Assembly (NCBI RefSeq): GCF_027942865.1
Contig: NC_134526.1
Span: 18,643,784 to 18,707,783, forward strand
Source: Odontesthes bonariensis
Lineage: Eukaryota > Chordata > Actinopteri > Atheriniformes > Atherinopsidae
DNA length: 64,000 bases
Direction of reading: 5' to 3'
Part shown: piece after piece, positions 37,240 to 49,768 of the stretch
Numbering within the stretch: position 1 is the stretch's first letter
How the letters are laid out: each line of letters starts with the position of its first letter
Notes under the pieces: generated by a model
The model's input: only the letters and a program-made list of their open reading frames with translations
What the model was told of the DNA's origin: nothing
The model's database searches: none
Made by a program: the position numbers and the translations under genes

Positions 37240-37900
37240 TTATTAACAAGAAAATTTACGGCAATATTGATGATAATCAATGATCTGGTACAAAAGCTCT
37301 GCAACTTGGGTTTAGCCACCACACTTTGCTCTTGGATTCTGGACTTCCTGACCAACAGGCCACAAAATGTCAGGGTGGGTAACCTCACCTCATCCTGAAC
37401 ACAGGGGTACCCCAGGGTTGTGTTATCAGCCCAGCCCTTTTCACTCTGTTCACACAGTCAATGTGGTTTGCAGATGACACCGCTGTAGAGGGCTCTCATA
37501 TCAGGGAACGATGAGACGGTCTACAGAGAGGAAGTCCAACACCTTACCAGATGGTGCTCAGACAGAAAACCTGGTCTTCAATACTGCCAAGACAAAAGAG
37601 ATCATCATCGACTTCAGTAGAGCTATGGACATCTTTCACCTCCCACTCCACATAAATGGAGAGGGTGTTGAGAGGATCAATAACACCACATTTCTGGGCC
37701 TCCACATCGCGGACGACCTTTCATGGGCCCTCAACACCATTCACCTTGTGAAGAAAGCTCAGCAGAGGCTTTTCTTCCTGAAGAAACTTAAAAAAGCCAC
37801 ACTTCCTACCCAGCCCTTAGTGAACTTTGGACTCTGTTTAGCCGACTTCACAAGAGGGCTGAAAACATCATCAAAGACCCAAAACAGCCATCCCACGGAC
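37240..37900 (+). pseudogene. LINE reverse transcriptase relic (L2/CR1-like)
   Basis: The + strand reads, in shifting frames, [20 protein letters not shown], then a QGCV-like region (out of frame), then FADDTAVEG with the reverse-transcriptase catalytic FADD box, then NTAKTKEIIIDFS, TFLGLHIADDLSW and KKAQQRLFFLKKLKK. This is the canonical order of fish LINE reverse transcriptases (fingers/palm, active-site FADD, thumb). The stretch before FADD is internally deleted and frameshifted. No endonuclease or 3' tail is attached. Subfamily is a guess. Confidence 0.75.
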
Positions 37901-38809
37901 TGATTATCCCTCTCCCATAAGGGGAAAGATACAGGACCATGAAGCAGCCTCTTCCCCAGAGCTGTTGGCTCCCTTTTACTTCGCCCCATACACACACAAT
38001 AGAGTAGGACACTTTACACTTACATTCAAGACGACATCGACATTGAATGTCAGCGTCACAACGTTTGATAAACACCAACGTCATACCTGCACTATTAATA
38101 CTTCTAAGTCAGAAATCACTGTTAGAATGTTTACAATTTGCACATACCATGTAAATGGACGACTCGCAAGACAACAGTAAAGGTTCAGAGTATTTCATAA
38201 ACAAAAGGTGTCCAAAATCCCAGTGATGCTGGAAACAAACTGATTGGCAAAGAAACAGAGGAACACTGTGCGGTGGCAGGAAATTAAAAAAAACAAGCAA
38301 TAAACACAAAGCAACAAATGAACTTACGCAAAACAAAGTACAGAGCACGAGGAAAAACAGAGGCCAGGAGAGAGTGCTGGACACAAAGGCAGCAGAGGTG
38401 AGATAAATGAGCATTGATTACAGGGAGAAACCTGATGGAGACAGCGAAGGGGAAAACAGGAAACAGAACAAGACGCCACAATAAAGCAGGAAACAGGACA
38501 CACAGGGACACAGTGGCAGACATGACACAATTATCAGGCAAAATGTCACAGTCTCCTCCGAATAAAATCACTATCACTTGTATCCTTGAACTTTGTGACA
38601 ACATGAAAAAATCAAACACAATTAAAGCTTCTTGTGGTTACTATTATTGTAAGCATAAATGTCAACTGGAACAATAAAAGAACCTTCAACATTCTAAACA
38701 CCTACTAGCCAATGTCTGTGTTCGTCCACCTTCATCTGACATCAACAGATAACAGATCTGCAGGTGTCTGTTAGATCAACGGCTGAATAGTACTTTATCT
38801 CCCCATAGA
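37901..38809. other. Non-coding; purine-rich dispersed-repeat-like segment
   Basis: About 38,270-38,530 is a purine-rich string with repeated AACAGGAAACAGA-type words, as seen in many teleost dispersed repeats. No gene was recognised. Confidence 0.35.
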
Positions 38810-39300
38810 CTCACCCAGAAGGTGGCACCCTCAGCGCAGGAGTATGTCTCTTGCAGAAAAGCACAGTGAGATTGTTGTCCTTTTTGGGGGGCATGTAATG
38901 TTGGCTTCATTGATCATTTTAACTTGTTTGTAGGACTGTGGCTTGTTGATCAGAAGGGATGGGATCCACCTCTCCGTGTGACTGACTGTTAACATTCCAC
39001 GTGCATACCTTGGAAGGCTCCTCTTCATCCACTCTCAGAAGCACTTTCTGTTGTTCTTCTTGGTCCTTCCTATTCAGGCTGTCATCACACACAGTGCCCC
39101 CGCCCCGGGTATAGCAGTCATTTTTACAAATATACCACCGATGTTTTCCAGTGGGCTTAACCTTTACTCTAGTTTTGATGATTGTATGTATACCTAATAC
39201 AGATCCCCTTCTCTGTGTGACTGCGTCAGGGCCAGCCATCACAGCTTTGGCTGTCAGGTTTCCAGCCCTGCTATTGTGACAGTTTGACATAGCACCCATT
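38810..39300 (-). pseudogene. LINE ORF2 N-terminus (APE endonuclease start) relic
   Basis: On minus, the frame reads KVCTWNVNSQ, the usual first beta-strand of APE-type LINE endonucleases (WNVN). It shifts frame and, near 38,850, the bases would read LQETYSCA after a one-base loss, matching the LQET catalytic Glu motif. The protein stops soon after. The upstream part (39,050-39,300) may be 5' LINE sequence. The copy is truncated and frameshifted. Confidence 0.5.
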
Positions 39301-39524
39301 GAGTAGACCAGTTGTCCAGTTCAGCACTATCACACTATCGCATCATGTTAAGTATTGTAACAAAAATAAATAAATAAAAATAAGGAGTTGATGGGCATCA
39401 AGCGGAGCTTTACATTCATAAAGCTTCCCTTGGCATAGCAAATGTGTTTGGCATAAACGGTATTCAGATTACAATTCTGCTGCCATAATGCTGGACAGGA
39501 CAAGGGGTTTAGAAATAATAAAAT

Positions 39525-39815
39525 GTGTCGTCTATTGACAGTTTTAAAATACAGCTGAAAAAATATTTGTTCTCCTTGGCCTTTAACTTTAACTTCTTAG
39601 TATCTTATTGTTTAATTTCTTACTTTTTGAGGAAGACGTTTTTTTTATTAGGTTTTGCTTGGTACTGTCTTTTTGCTTTTATGTGCCTTTAAATGGCCTC
39701 TCTTTGTATGTTTTAGTTTCCTTTTCTTACTTGTGTTGGGTCTGTAAATAACTTTGATAACCTGTGGATGATTTAAATGTGCTTTGGAAATAAATTTGCT
39801 TTAATTTGATTTAGA
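39525..39815 (+). pseudogene. LINE 3' end relic
   Basis: The + strand reads DSFKIQLKKYLFSLAFN, matching the C-terminal LINE pattern TFK-x-x-LK-x-LF. The segment ends in a TGCTTTGGAAATAAATTTGC/TTTGATTT tail, typical of CR1/L2-like 3' ends. Only the tail is present. Confidence 0.5.
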
Positions 39816-41996
39816 TGTGGGATACTGGCATGTAGTTTAAATCGTACTCAAGGATGGAGGGAAATGAATGCAAATACCACCACAGGTGTTGGACTCCCTC
39901 TGAGTGAGTTGGTGTGAATCCTAGTTTACATCTACAGCCGAGCGATGGAGGTTTGTTGGTGCAGGCAGAATCTGAGCCACATGCAGTGGAACACTCTTAA
40001 ATATCTGACAATGAACAAGTTAACATCTTAGATATGCTAAATATGCTCAATATGCTCAATAAATAAAATATGCTCAAATCTACAGGTAAAAAAAAAAATC
40101 CAGATTGTGATAATATTAAAGTATATTTACTCAAAATAAACTAATCAAAGAACTAAAGACCCTGAAAAGTAAAATTTTTAAAAAATGAAAGAACTGATAA
40201 GGAGACTTTTTCTTTTCGACACAAAGAAAACCAGTGGAATAACGATAGGTGTGAAGTAAACTACAGAGTGATGAGATTAGCTTGGTGAGGATCAGGAATG
40301 TTTGATTGGCCTGAGTGGAGAAATCTCTACTTTTGAAATGTTCAAAAATACCACAGGCAACAAGATTCAACTTTTTCACCCTTATATTAAGTTGGTATGG
40401 TTATGTGAGCGTTTGTTCTTGCTGCAACAGAAATCTTCTCATAAGCAGGTTTGAAAAGAAAACTGTTGATCACTGCAGAACTCAGACAGACATGTTTCAC
40501 TGCGTTCACATTCCTCAGCTCATCATATTGTTCAGCGCCTCTTAACTATTCACTGTTTCACCATCTTGACTTCAACTCCACAGTTCACAATAATCAGTAT
40601 TTCAATTATTATCATATCACTTTCTCAATTGTGGAACATTTGTCTCAATTTATCTTTATCAGCTCAGCTGATAGGGAAAACAGCCGACAAACTTCATCTA
40701 TGCTGAGTTTCCTTCACCGTTATAATGCGTTTATGTTGCCACACCCAGAAATTCAATTCACAATTAAAGATATGTCAAAAAAATATGTGACTGCTGCTGC
40801 TTAGCATCACATGGTATTGATCATTTTAGTATTTGTGATACAAGAGCAGGAAGAGTGTGTGAAGCTGTTGCAAATAGGAATACACGATATAAGGACATAA
40901 TGAGGATAATCATCAATAAGTGCGTTGACAGCAATTTAGGTGACTGACTAGATGGCTGATGGTGATCTTAACAGAGACAACACTCAAATGCACATACAAA
41001 GATTAACAGACACACAGATTACATTGATTGTGAAAATATAGGTATCTACAACTGAAGTAGAACATCACTGAATGGGACAGGAAACTGTACAATTACTATG
41101 TGTAACCATCCTTTACAGGTTACATAACCGGAACTGAAAACTCAGTAATTAGAGGGTTTGTGTAGAATTCTCCAGGACACAGAGTTATGTCCATTGTTAT
41201 AGCAAATGCATTACAGTTTCCATCTTTCGTGGAACCAATTCCTGATGATGTCAGACTCAATCGTTGGACATGAAACTAATAAATAAATGGGATATGTTTC
41301 TCCACCATTCCCTGTTAAGTGTCACCACTTGATGTGGAATGAATGAGATGTGAAATCTCAGTTACACTATGCTTCAGTGATGTTTCTGTAGACGTCATTG
41401 AAAATAAGTCAAGAGCCAAACTCCGTGTCTGATGTTCACATCTTAATATCATCTGTACCAGATGGAAAAACACCATGACTACAGATGAGGAGGGAACCTA
41501 TACAGCATAAAGAAAATACATTGTTTGCAAGAGCAGCTGTAAGCCGAGACTTGTCAACATAATGCACAAGTTTAATCCGCACAGAAACCTAAAATACCTT
41601 CTTTTAAAATTTTTCATTTCTGTCTTAACATTTTTAAAGAGTAGTATTTTTCAGTATATAATTAACATGCAACCGAAAAGTAAAGAAAAAGAATACTCTG
41701 CTTCTTCTGCACGAGTGAAAATAATATTAATTTGACTCACCACGGAGCAGTGGAAAGCCACAGCAATTCATCACATCAGACTCCTCTGCACTAAACTTTA
41801 GTCATCATTCTTCATTTTAATTGAACGCCTGCACAATATCCTAAAGATTTTCCCCTTGTAGAAAAACCTATGCAAATTTGTGAAGGAAAACACATGAGAG
41901 TGGCACACTGCAACTGGTAATTGGTCCCAGAGACTGTAAGAAAATTTAGTGAACTTCAAAAAGGAAAGAAAAATATTGTTCAAACTGACTTTGAGC
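39816..41996. other. Non-coding, AT-rich
   Basis: A local run of ATATGCTCAAT repeats lies at about 40,033-40,078. No exon was recognised; the 117-codon frame at 40451-40804 (+) has no domain. Confidence 0.4.
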
Positions 41997-42278
41997 CACT
42001 GGAAAAAATACCCCTCCGAACATAAGTAAAAAAAACAAACAAATACAAGACGTATTTGTTTGAAATAAGCAAAAAAAAAACTGCCAATGGAACTAGTGTA
42101 AATCAGCTTGTCAAGATTTCACTTAACAAGATATTCAAGATGTATCGTCTTAAAACAAGTCCCTATATCTTGCTGAAATGGTACTTGTTAGGCAATTGTG
42201 TCTTATATAAAATGTAATGAGATATTTTGACTAGAAATTAGACAAATGTATTTGGTAAGATTTAGATTTTTTCCAGTG
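41997..42278. mobile_element. 282-bp MITE-like repeat with CACTGGAAAAAAT ends
   Basis: CACTGGAAAAAAT at 41997-42009 is mirrored by ATTTTTTCCAGTG at 42266-42278. The inside (ACAAGACGTATTTG ... TATATCTTGCTGAAA ... AATGAGATATTTTGAC) matches a layout familiar from abundant teleost non-autonomous DNA repeats. There is no coding frame, and a target duplication is not evident. Confidence 0.65.
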
Positions 42279-43179
42279 AAAACAAAAAGACGTGGCTTTA
42301 GTCCAGAAAAATCTACTTTTGAGTATTCTCATTGAGACTGAAATGAAGAGATCAGCAAGACATCCATAGTCAGACACAAAACAAAAATTAGTCAACACAA
42401 TTTTCATTACCAGGGCAAATTAATGCAAAAGGAAATATTAGGGAAAAAACATCAAAGCATATCATTTCAAAAGCTGTAACAGACTCCAGTTCAAGGCTGA
42501 TTTGCAGTTCATTCCACTGAAAAGATGCATAGTGTATAAAATTGATTTTGCTAAACTTTTGTGGCATTCAGTAGCTGCTGGATGAAGCCCTGTAGATACA
42601 AGATTTGAATTCTGGCTGCATCACTGGGGCAGTGCTAGGCTAGCCAACATGTACACAAACTGACAAGCAAGGTGGTCCTGCAGTGCAGAACAAAACAATA
42701 TTTCAGAAAACACAAGAAAAAGAAATAATACAATGTATCTGTACAAAATAGAATGGCATCACAATGGCATGTCACAAAACTATGACTTGGTTTGTCACCG
42801 TCAGAAATGTTGTATTTGGGAAATATTTTCATGGAAATTGTCGTGAAATGTCAGTGTTTTGTGAAATGGTGTTTTGCTTGTGTGTGTGTTTTAACTGTTA
42901 CTGTGTGCTCTTGAATAATGTTGCATTTCCTGAAGCATTCTTCTGTTTTGGGAGATATTGCGTCCCGAAATGAAGTCCTCTGAAATATTGTTTTGTTTTG
43001 AGAAATTTCCTCTTTTGTTTACCATTTATTTATTTATCTATCAATTCATTCATTAATTTACTCACTTACTTATGTTGTTATTGTGTTTTCCACCACAGGG
43101 CCACAGTATTAAGTCAGTGGGAACCGTGTGTCACTTGTAAAAGTTTCCGTCCATCCGCTTTGACTAATGGAACTGTTAC
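42279..43179. other. Non-coding, upstream of gtf2f1
   Basis: AT-rich sequence with ATTTATTTATC-type low-complexity near 43,025. No gene was recognised. Confidence 0.4.
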
Positions 43180-43739
43180 AGTGAGATAGCGCGCGCCGGT
43201 AGCACAGCAGCAGTAGCGTTTTCCTCACACCCATGTTGTGTTTAATGTCTTAAAACAGTCGATTTCTACATTTGCCTTCGTTTCACACATAGGTACGTGG
43301 ATCTGAAACCAAAGTGTTCTGGTTAAAGTTAGCACAAGCTACAGACAACCGCTGCAACGGCTCGTCCGACGCATTGCTGCTATTCTTTCTTTCTTCTTTT
43401 TAGCATTTGGAGCTAACGTTATAAGGGAACAACAATTGGTGGAACACATCATCTCTTGCAGACTGGTGTATTTTAACTGGAAATGTACTTAGGCTCTTGA
43501 AAATTGGGCATGACTGATTTTCCATCAGTTTGCTATTCCGTTCATTTAGATTTTGCTACGTTATCTTGCCGTAACTCTCCCATTCCATACGAATACTATT
43601 ACTATTACTACTACCATACTATTTTAATCCATAATGAACCCTGTTAACCATATTAATATGTGAATATTTGTTTTTGGTAGTGTTCAACTAGCCTGAAGTA
43701 GCTGTTAATGTGAATAAATCAAGAGGTGGATCACCAACC
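43180..43739 (+). promoter_or_regulatory. gtf2f1: gtf2f1 promoter and 5' UTR region
   Basis: A CpG-containing patch starts with GCGCGCCGGTAGC at about 43,190 and lies about 550 bp before the start codon, a typical setting for a TATA-less housekeeping promoter. A possible acceptor, TTTTTGGTAG followed by TGTTCAAC at about 43,680, suggests an intron within the 5' UTR. The transcription start cannot be placed from sequence alone. Confidence 0.4.
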
Positions 43740-46700
43740 ATGACGTCGCTGGTAAGTTTTTACTTTTGTCTTAACTACCTCCAGAATGGCGATTGAATGG
43801 GAGCACGGAGCTGAATGGTTTCTTTTTTCCTTTATGACTGAACGATGTAACTTCAGGTTCCCCCCTCATTTCTTCAGCATCATGAGGGGGGTTTGGTTTT
43901 ATTGGAAACTATTTCCATGGTAACTTGGGCTGGAAACAAAAGGGGTTTGACAAGTCTTAAATGTACAAAAGGGATGTTTTCAACTGCTCCTATCCATCAC
44001 TGGCATATTACAACTACAACAGGATTATTAGTCTGATATGAACTACCACAGCTTCATGTTCACATGCATTAAACCTCACATACAGTTTGGCTTTGTGCAA
44101 ATGGTAAACATTGTGTTCATGGCTATCCCCATTATCGTGGTGGATGTGTCGGTGACGCTGTGACCACTGTCTGCATGACGAAATCTGTCCCCTTAGCAAG
44201 GTTGATGAAGCCATTTATGTGAAGCACCCCATGTCTTGTAAGAGCAACCATAAGCATCAGGGTTGTGGCAAGGGCCACTATAAAGTTGTAACAAACTAAC
44301 CAGCATTCCATGTATGTCGTTTCTGAATGAAATCTGCTTATCTTACAGGGGAGCAGCAGTTCCTCAACCACAGAATACACTGTACGCGTCCCCAAGTGAG
44401 TAACACGGACTAAAATGCAAATATCCACAGAGAAGGTGGGGGCAGACCTCGTCACATGTCACCACAATTTACTGGGACGGAGCATGGAAGAAATGGAAAT
44501 CTGGGACGGTTCTGTTACTTATGTGTTCACACAATGTTGCAGATTTTAAGTGATGGAAAACAAAGCTTCAGTCGCTTTTATGTGTGCTTTGCATTTTCAA
44601 AATGGATTTATCGTTCCAAGCTTCCTCATTATGTGGAGTGTGACTGTCCGTAGAAAAAACAAACAAAATATATATATATATATACATACAGTATATATGT
44701 GTTGTTGTGTCGTGAAATAGCTGATTCTCCTGTATGGGATTTAGGTTGCTTTAACGTGACACGTATAAGTTAATGGTTCACCTGCTTAAGCTTGACAGAA
44801 TCCAGTAACACTTTCCCTGACCTGGTGTGGGGAAAAAAAATATGTTCAGTGAGTCACTTTTAATTTGCACCTCTGTTTGTCTTTCCCATAGAAACACCAG
44901 CAAGAAGTACAACATAATGGCATTCAATGCAGGGGACAAAGTCAATTGTTCAGCCTGGACTCAGGTAGGCTTCATGTCAGTGAAGAGAAGTGACAGTCGA
45001 GAGTTCAACTTGTTGTGAGTGTGAAATCGGTGACAAAATGCAACTTGTCCCGCATCTTGCGCTCAAATCGCCCGTCTTAGCGATTCCCTTTCTCTCCCTT
45101 CACAGGCTCGTATGGAACGAGACATGAGCGGCCGGCGAATCTATGGGGAGGAGGAGACCACGGAGGGCGGGGCAGGCAGCGAGTTTGGCAAAAAGCAGCG
45201 TGAGGAATCTCGTCGGAAGAAGTTTGGCATCGTCACCCGTGAGTTCAAATTGGAGGATCAGCCGTGGATCCTAAAGGTCAACGGCAAAGCTGGCAAGAGG
45301 TGAGGAAAGAGGCTCTCCTTTACGGAAGTGTTTCAGATCTGAAATGGAAGAGCAGTCGCCGAGCTCTGCCAAGGCCTGAGGGGGTGTTGATATGCTCCCC
45401 CTGCGTTGCATTAAAAGCTGACGTTATCATTTTTGTGTACTTCAGCTATTTACAGAAATCTTTTGGTTAGGAATTTTTAAATCTTAAATTTATTCTAGGA
45501 AAATTATACATTTTAAAGGCTTGTAGCTAAACTGTCTTTTTAAAGACAGTTTTTGCTTCTAAATGAGAAATTATTTTTCCACAGGACTGAATATAAAATC
45601 GCTTTTCCCTTTGATTGAGCGTGTATTTGGGTGCCTGGAGTCTGCTAAATGCTGTATCTTGAAAGTGAGAAGTTGAACCTCTCTTGCTTCTGCATTTTGA
45701 TCCAGATCGAGAGGAGTCTTAGGGTTTTTTTTGTTCATGTTACTGGCGTTTCATTAAGACCTCAGGAAATTGTGAAAAAAGAGCGTGATGCGTCACCTTT
45801 AATGGATGATCCACACCACCTCCAATCTTTCTGAACTTTCGCTCTGTCCCTGCATGTGTTTGTCTCAGGTTCAAAGGTGTAAAGAAGGGCGGTGTTACAG
45901 AAAATGCCTCCTACTACATCTTTACGCAGTGTCCCGATGGAGCTTTTGAGGCCTTTCCTGTTCACGGCTGGTACAACTTCACACCACAGGCTAAACACCG
46001 AACTTTGACAGCCGAGGAAGCGGAGGAAGAGTGGGGCAGGTGAGGAGAGGAATAATGCGGGATTGGCGCTGAAAGTCATTGGAAAAAGTCCTGAAATGCG
46101 AACTCCCCCCCTTTTTTTTAACAGGCGGAACAAGGTGGTGAATCACTTCAGCATCATGCTTCAGAGACGTCTTCGAGAGCAGGAGCGTGGTGACGATGAC
46201 GATGATGAGACAGAAAAGTCTGGGAAAAAGAAAAAGAAAGGGGGGGGCAGGGGGGGAGACCTTCGTATTCACGACCTGGAAGATGACCTGGAGATGAGCA
46301 GCGACGACAGCGACAGCAGCATGGGAGACGGTAAGCAGGAAAAAAATCAGATGGGGAGTCACAGCAGCCACTTAAACAAGACTGCCCTAAAGCCTTTAAA
46401 CTTCCATGTGTTTCTCCGAATTTTCTTCTCGTTGATTTCTTTCCTCAATCGAGCTCTCTTGTTATTTCACAGATGGAGAAAGCAAAGCAAAGGCAAAGAA
46501 AGACGCGGGGAAAGGAAAGACAAAGAAAAAGAAGCGAAAGAGCAACGACAAAGAGGCCCTGGAGGACAGTGACGATGGTGACTACGAGGGTCTAGAAGTG
46601 GATTATATGTCAGATGAAAGCAGGTGAGATCTCAAAAACCTTCCTCTTTGTAAGATTTACTAACCAATTCTCCTCCCTTGGGTGTTCCACCTTGCTTTTA

Positions 46701-48779
46701 GCCCTCTGTTTTCAACACCACAGAGGGCAAGGTTTCTTCTTGGTGTGTACATCTCCTTCAGTGATGGCGTTACACATAGGTTGTAACGCCATCAAAACCT
46801 TTGAAGGGGACCTTAGTCCATTTTTTTGCAGCAGGGCAAAGCTAGAGAAGCATGAACAGCCCACTCTTCAGATTGTTCCACATCATTTTGACACTTTCCC
46901 TAAGATGCTGCAAAAAAAGCTAGAACAGGAGGAGGTGTGTTCGCAAAGCTGAGTGTAGCAACAACACAGAGCAGAGGCAGAACTTTCAAGCATCAGCAAT
47001 CATCCTGCCGTTCGTGCACAGAACTCCAAAAACAAAGCTTTTTTTTTGGTTTTTTGTTGTCGCCTAATGTTTCACTCTGTTTCCAAAATTAGCTCAGATG
47101 AAGAGCCAGCAAAGGTGAAGCCCAACAAAGAAGACGAGCACCCGAAAGGTTTGTGCTGTTCATGATTACATCGTGAAATTGTATGTGACAAAGAATGATT
47201 CACCAGGTTGGTATTTCATGTCAGGTTTTGTTTCATTTTTGTCTTTATGGTGTGTTTCTGACATTATTATGGTGAAACTGCTCAAGTCGCTGTCAGTGCT
47301 TTGACTCCAAATGTTTGTCTGTTGTTAGGAATTGATGAAGCATCTGAGAGTGAGGAAGAAAGTGAGGAGGAGAAACCGAATGAAGAAGAAGCCAAGGAGG
47401 AGGAAGAGGAGGAGGAAGGGAAGAAAACCCCCATCCAAGTGGAAAAGAAGAAGAAAAAAGGTATGCGTTATTTCAAGACGCGAGATTCATCTTTTCCAAT
47501 CTTGAAAGATGTAAGCAACTGTTAATACGCTGCACGAGCAGGAAAGACTGAAACGGCGAGTTGCGGGCTTTGTGTGTCTCAGACAGCAGCGGCGAATCGG
47601 AGAGCTCTGACGACAGTGACATCGAGGGAGAGACGGCCTCCGCTCTGTTCATGGTGGGTTAATGTGTGTGTGGCTGAATAAATGGATACATTGTACATGG
47701 CATTCATTTTCCTATGAGCCTCTTGAATAACAGGGTGGTGATTTGACATGTGAAATTAGTCACTGATAAAAAGATAAATAGAAATTGATGTATGGCTAAT
47801 TTTCATATTTGTGCGTGTGAACTTGTGGGTGCTTTTGTCTTTACATTTGTGTGCGGTGTCTTTTATTCCCCTCTTCAGAAGAAGCGCACGCCCCCTAAAC
47901 GTGCAGGTGGTCGTGGCTCTGCAGGCAGCTCCAGGACCGGCAGCCGTCCGGGGACACCGTCCATAGACGCCGCCGCCACCTCCAACACACTGCGTGCAGC
48001 TGCCAGCAAGCTGGAGCAAGGTGTCTGTTTTTGAAATGAACCAAAATGCAGATCTCAAATTTGACTTAAAACAGCACAGATATTTGAATGTGTTCTTGTG
48101 GAGCTTTCAAACTCTAGGGCTCTGTGTGTGGTGGTTCCAATCGCTTCTAAATCTCCCTTTTCTTTTTAGGGAAGAGACAGATTCAGGGTCCTAGCACCGA
48201 CTCTCCAGCTGCCAAAAGGCTGAAGATGGAGCCGAGCACTCAGAGCCCCGCTCCCTCTGGGAAGAGTACACCTCAACCCACATCAGGCAAATCCACCCCA
48301 AGCTCAAGGTACTCTGTTATTTATTTACTTGTAATAATTTGCACATGATAGCTTATGGGCTCATATAACAGTACACGCAAATAACAGACAAAATGCAAAC
48401 ATGCAGAATAACGAGTACTTTTTTCACTATCGGTCATTTAATCAGTCAGATTTAATGATGAAGAACATTCAAATAGTTTTAATTAAAGGAGAAAAAGTTC
48501 TCTTTTTTACGAAACCTTTAATCCAGACAAACCCAGTGTAAGAGAGCGGTTTTGTTGAACTTGTTTGTCAACAGTGACGTGCAGCTAACCGAGGAGGCGG
48601 TGCGGCGCTACCTGATCCGCAAACCGATGACCACCAAAGACCTGCTGAAGAAGTTCCAGACCAAGCGCACGGGCCTGAGCAGCGAGCAGACTGTCAATGT
48701 GCTGGCGCAAATCCTGAAGCGCCTCAATCCTGAGCGCAAAAACATCAACGACAAAATGCACTTCTACCTCACGGAGTAG
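43740..48779 (+). CDS. gtf2f1: General transcription factor IIF subunit 1 (RAP74)
   Basis: Encodes the large TFIIF subunit, which with RAP30 (GTF2F2) binds RNA polymerase II in the nucleus and acts in initiation and elongation. Coding exons: 43740-43751, 44349-44395, 44892-44964, 45106-45299, 45869-46039, 46125-46330, 46473-46623, 47093-47148, 47329-47460, 47583-47653, 47879-48020, 48170-48308, 48575-48779. All borders are GT-AG and phases match, giving 532 residues (human is 517). The N-terminal dimerisation domain holds KKYNIMAFNAGDKVN, SYYIFTQCPDGAFEAFPVH and LTAEEAEEEW (exons 2-5). The middle is acidic and lysine-rich (RIHDLEDDLEMSSD). The winged helix in the last exon has RRYLIRKPMTTKDLLKKFQ and SEQTVNVLAQILKRLNPER. 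It lies tail-to-tail with alkbh7. Identification is secure. The minimal first exon (MTSL) is chosen from frame and donor GTAAGT. Confidence 0.97.
44669..44698. repeat. (TA)n tract in gtf2f1 intron 2
   Basis: TATATATA run with a CATACAG interruption inside the intron between coding exons 2 and 3. Confidence 0.8.
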
Positions 48780-49076
48780 CCGAGGGAGGAGGCGGCGGCG
48801 GGCGACGCGAGAGGGAAGAGCGGAGAAACGGCCGCTGGTGGCGCAAAGTTTCACCGTTTTTTTGTGGGTTTTTTTTTAAAGAGTGGTTTAGTATCAAACT
48901 ACAGTCAGTCATCACAGTATTTTTTTTGGTTTTCACAGTCTGAACTCTCACACTGGATAACCGATGTGTTAACATTGAACAGAAAACGAGTCATTCCCTG
49001 GATGGTGTCAGTAACGTGAAAACTCATTGAAAGTGATAAAGCCTTTAGCTTTGTTTTTCTTAAATAGAAACGCTTT

Positions 49077-49082
49077 AATAAA
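49077..49082 (+). terminator. gtf2f1: gtf2f1 polyadenylation signal
   Basis: AATAAA lies 298 bases after the stop codon, followed by a TG/T-rich stretch (CATTTGTTTTTCTG) that fits a downstream element. The 3' UTR would be about 320 bases. Confidence 0.7.
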
Positions 49083-49768
49083 ATTTAAATGACTTGCATT
49101 TGTTTTTCTGTCGTCCATCTGTTACATTCAACGAACACGTGGTGTACAGAAAAATATAGAATATAAAATGTGTATAGAAAGATCGGGGCTTAATACATTA
49201 ACACGTTTTACTAGCTTCCTACTGAAAGAAGTAACCAGTACTGGTTGGAGTGAAAAGAGCTGGAAACAAGTGTTAGAAAAATAATGCAGTTGTTGATCCT
49301 CAACTCACTGCCCAAACAAATGCTCCAACAATGATATTGTTGGAAACTAATCGGCCATTGGTCATTTCAATGGTCCGAAAGGACAGCAAAAACAGAGCCG
49401 GTTACCTTACCCCACTGCCGGTGCTTGCAAATAAAGTCAAATAAAACTGAGCTCACATTTGTATTTGTTGACCAGCACTGGCTTGTTTTGCACCAGAGCC
49501 TTTTGTTGTTTACCGACTCATCTGTGCCAATACGTGGTCAGCTCAGTAACGATCAAATTAAAGATATCAAAGACTGCTTCTCATCCACGGGTGAGCTGTT
49601 GTGTTGTTGCGGATGTGTTGTTATCGCACCTTTATCGGGACTAAAGGTCAGGCAAGGTAGTCTCGAACCCATCAGCGGGGATGATGAGCTCAGTTTTATT
49701 GTGAAAATAAAGTATTTGGGTTTTCCTCTGCGTGACACAGCAAGTTAATCTGAGTTTAATGTCTTTTT
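49083..49768. other. Intergenic, no gene recognised
   Basis: No recognised domain in the 107-codon + frame at 49425-49748. The right part may be the edge of the Tc1-like relic that follows. Confidence 0.4.

Noticed and set aside
48585..48854. 89-codon minus frame over the last gtf2f1 exon
   Set aside because: It is the antisense shadow of the conserved winged-helix exon.
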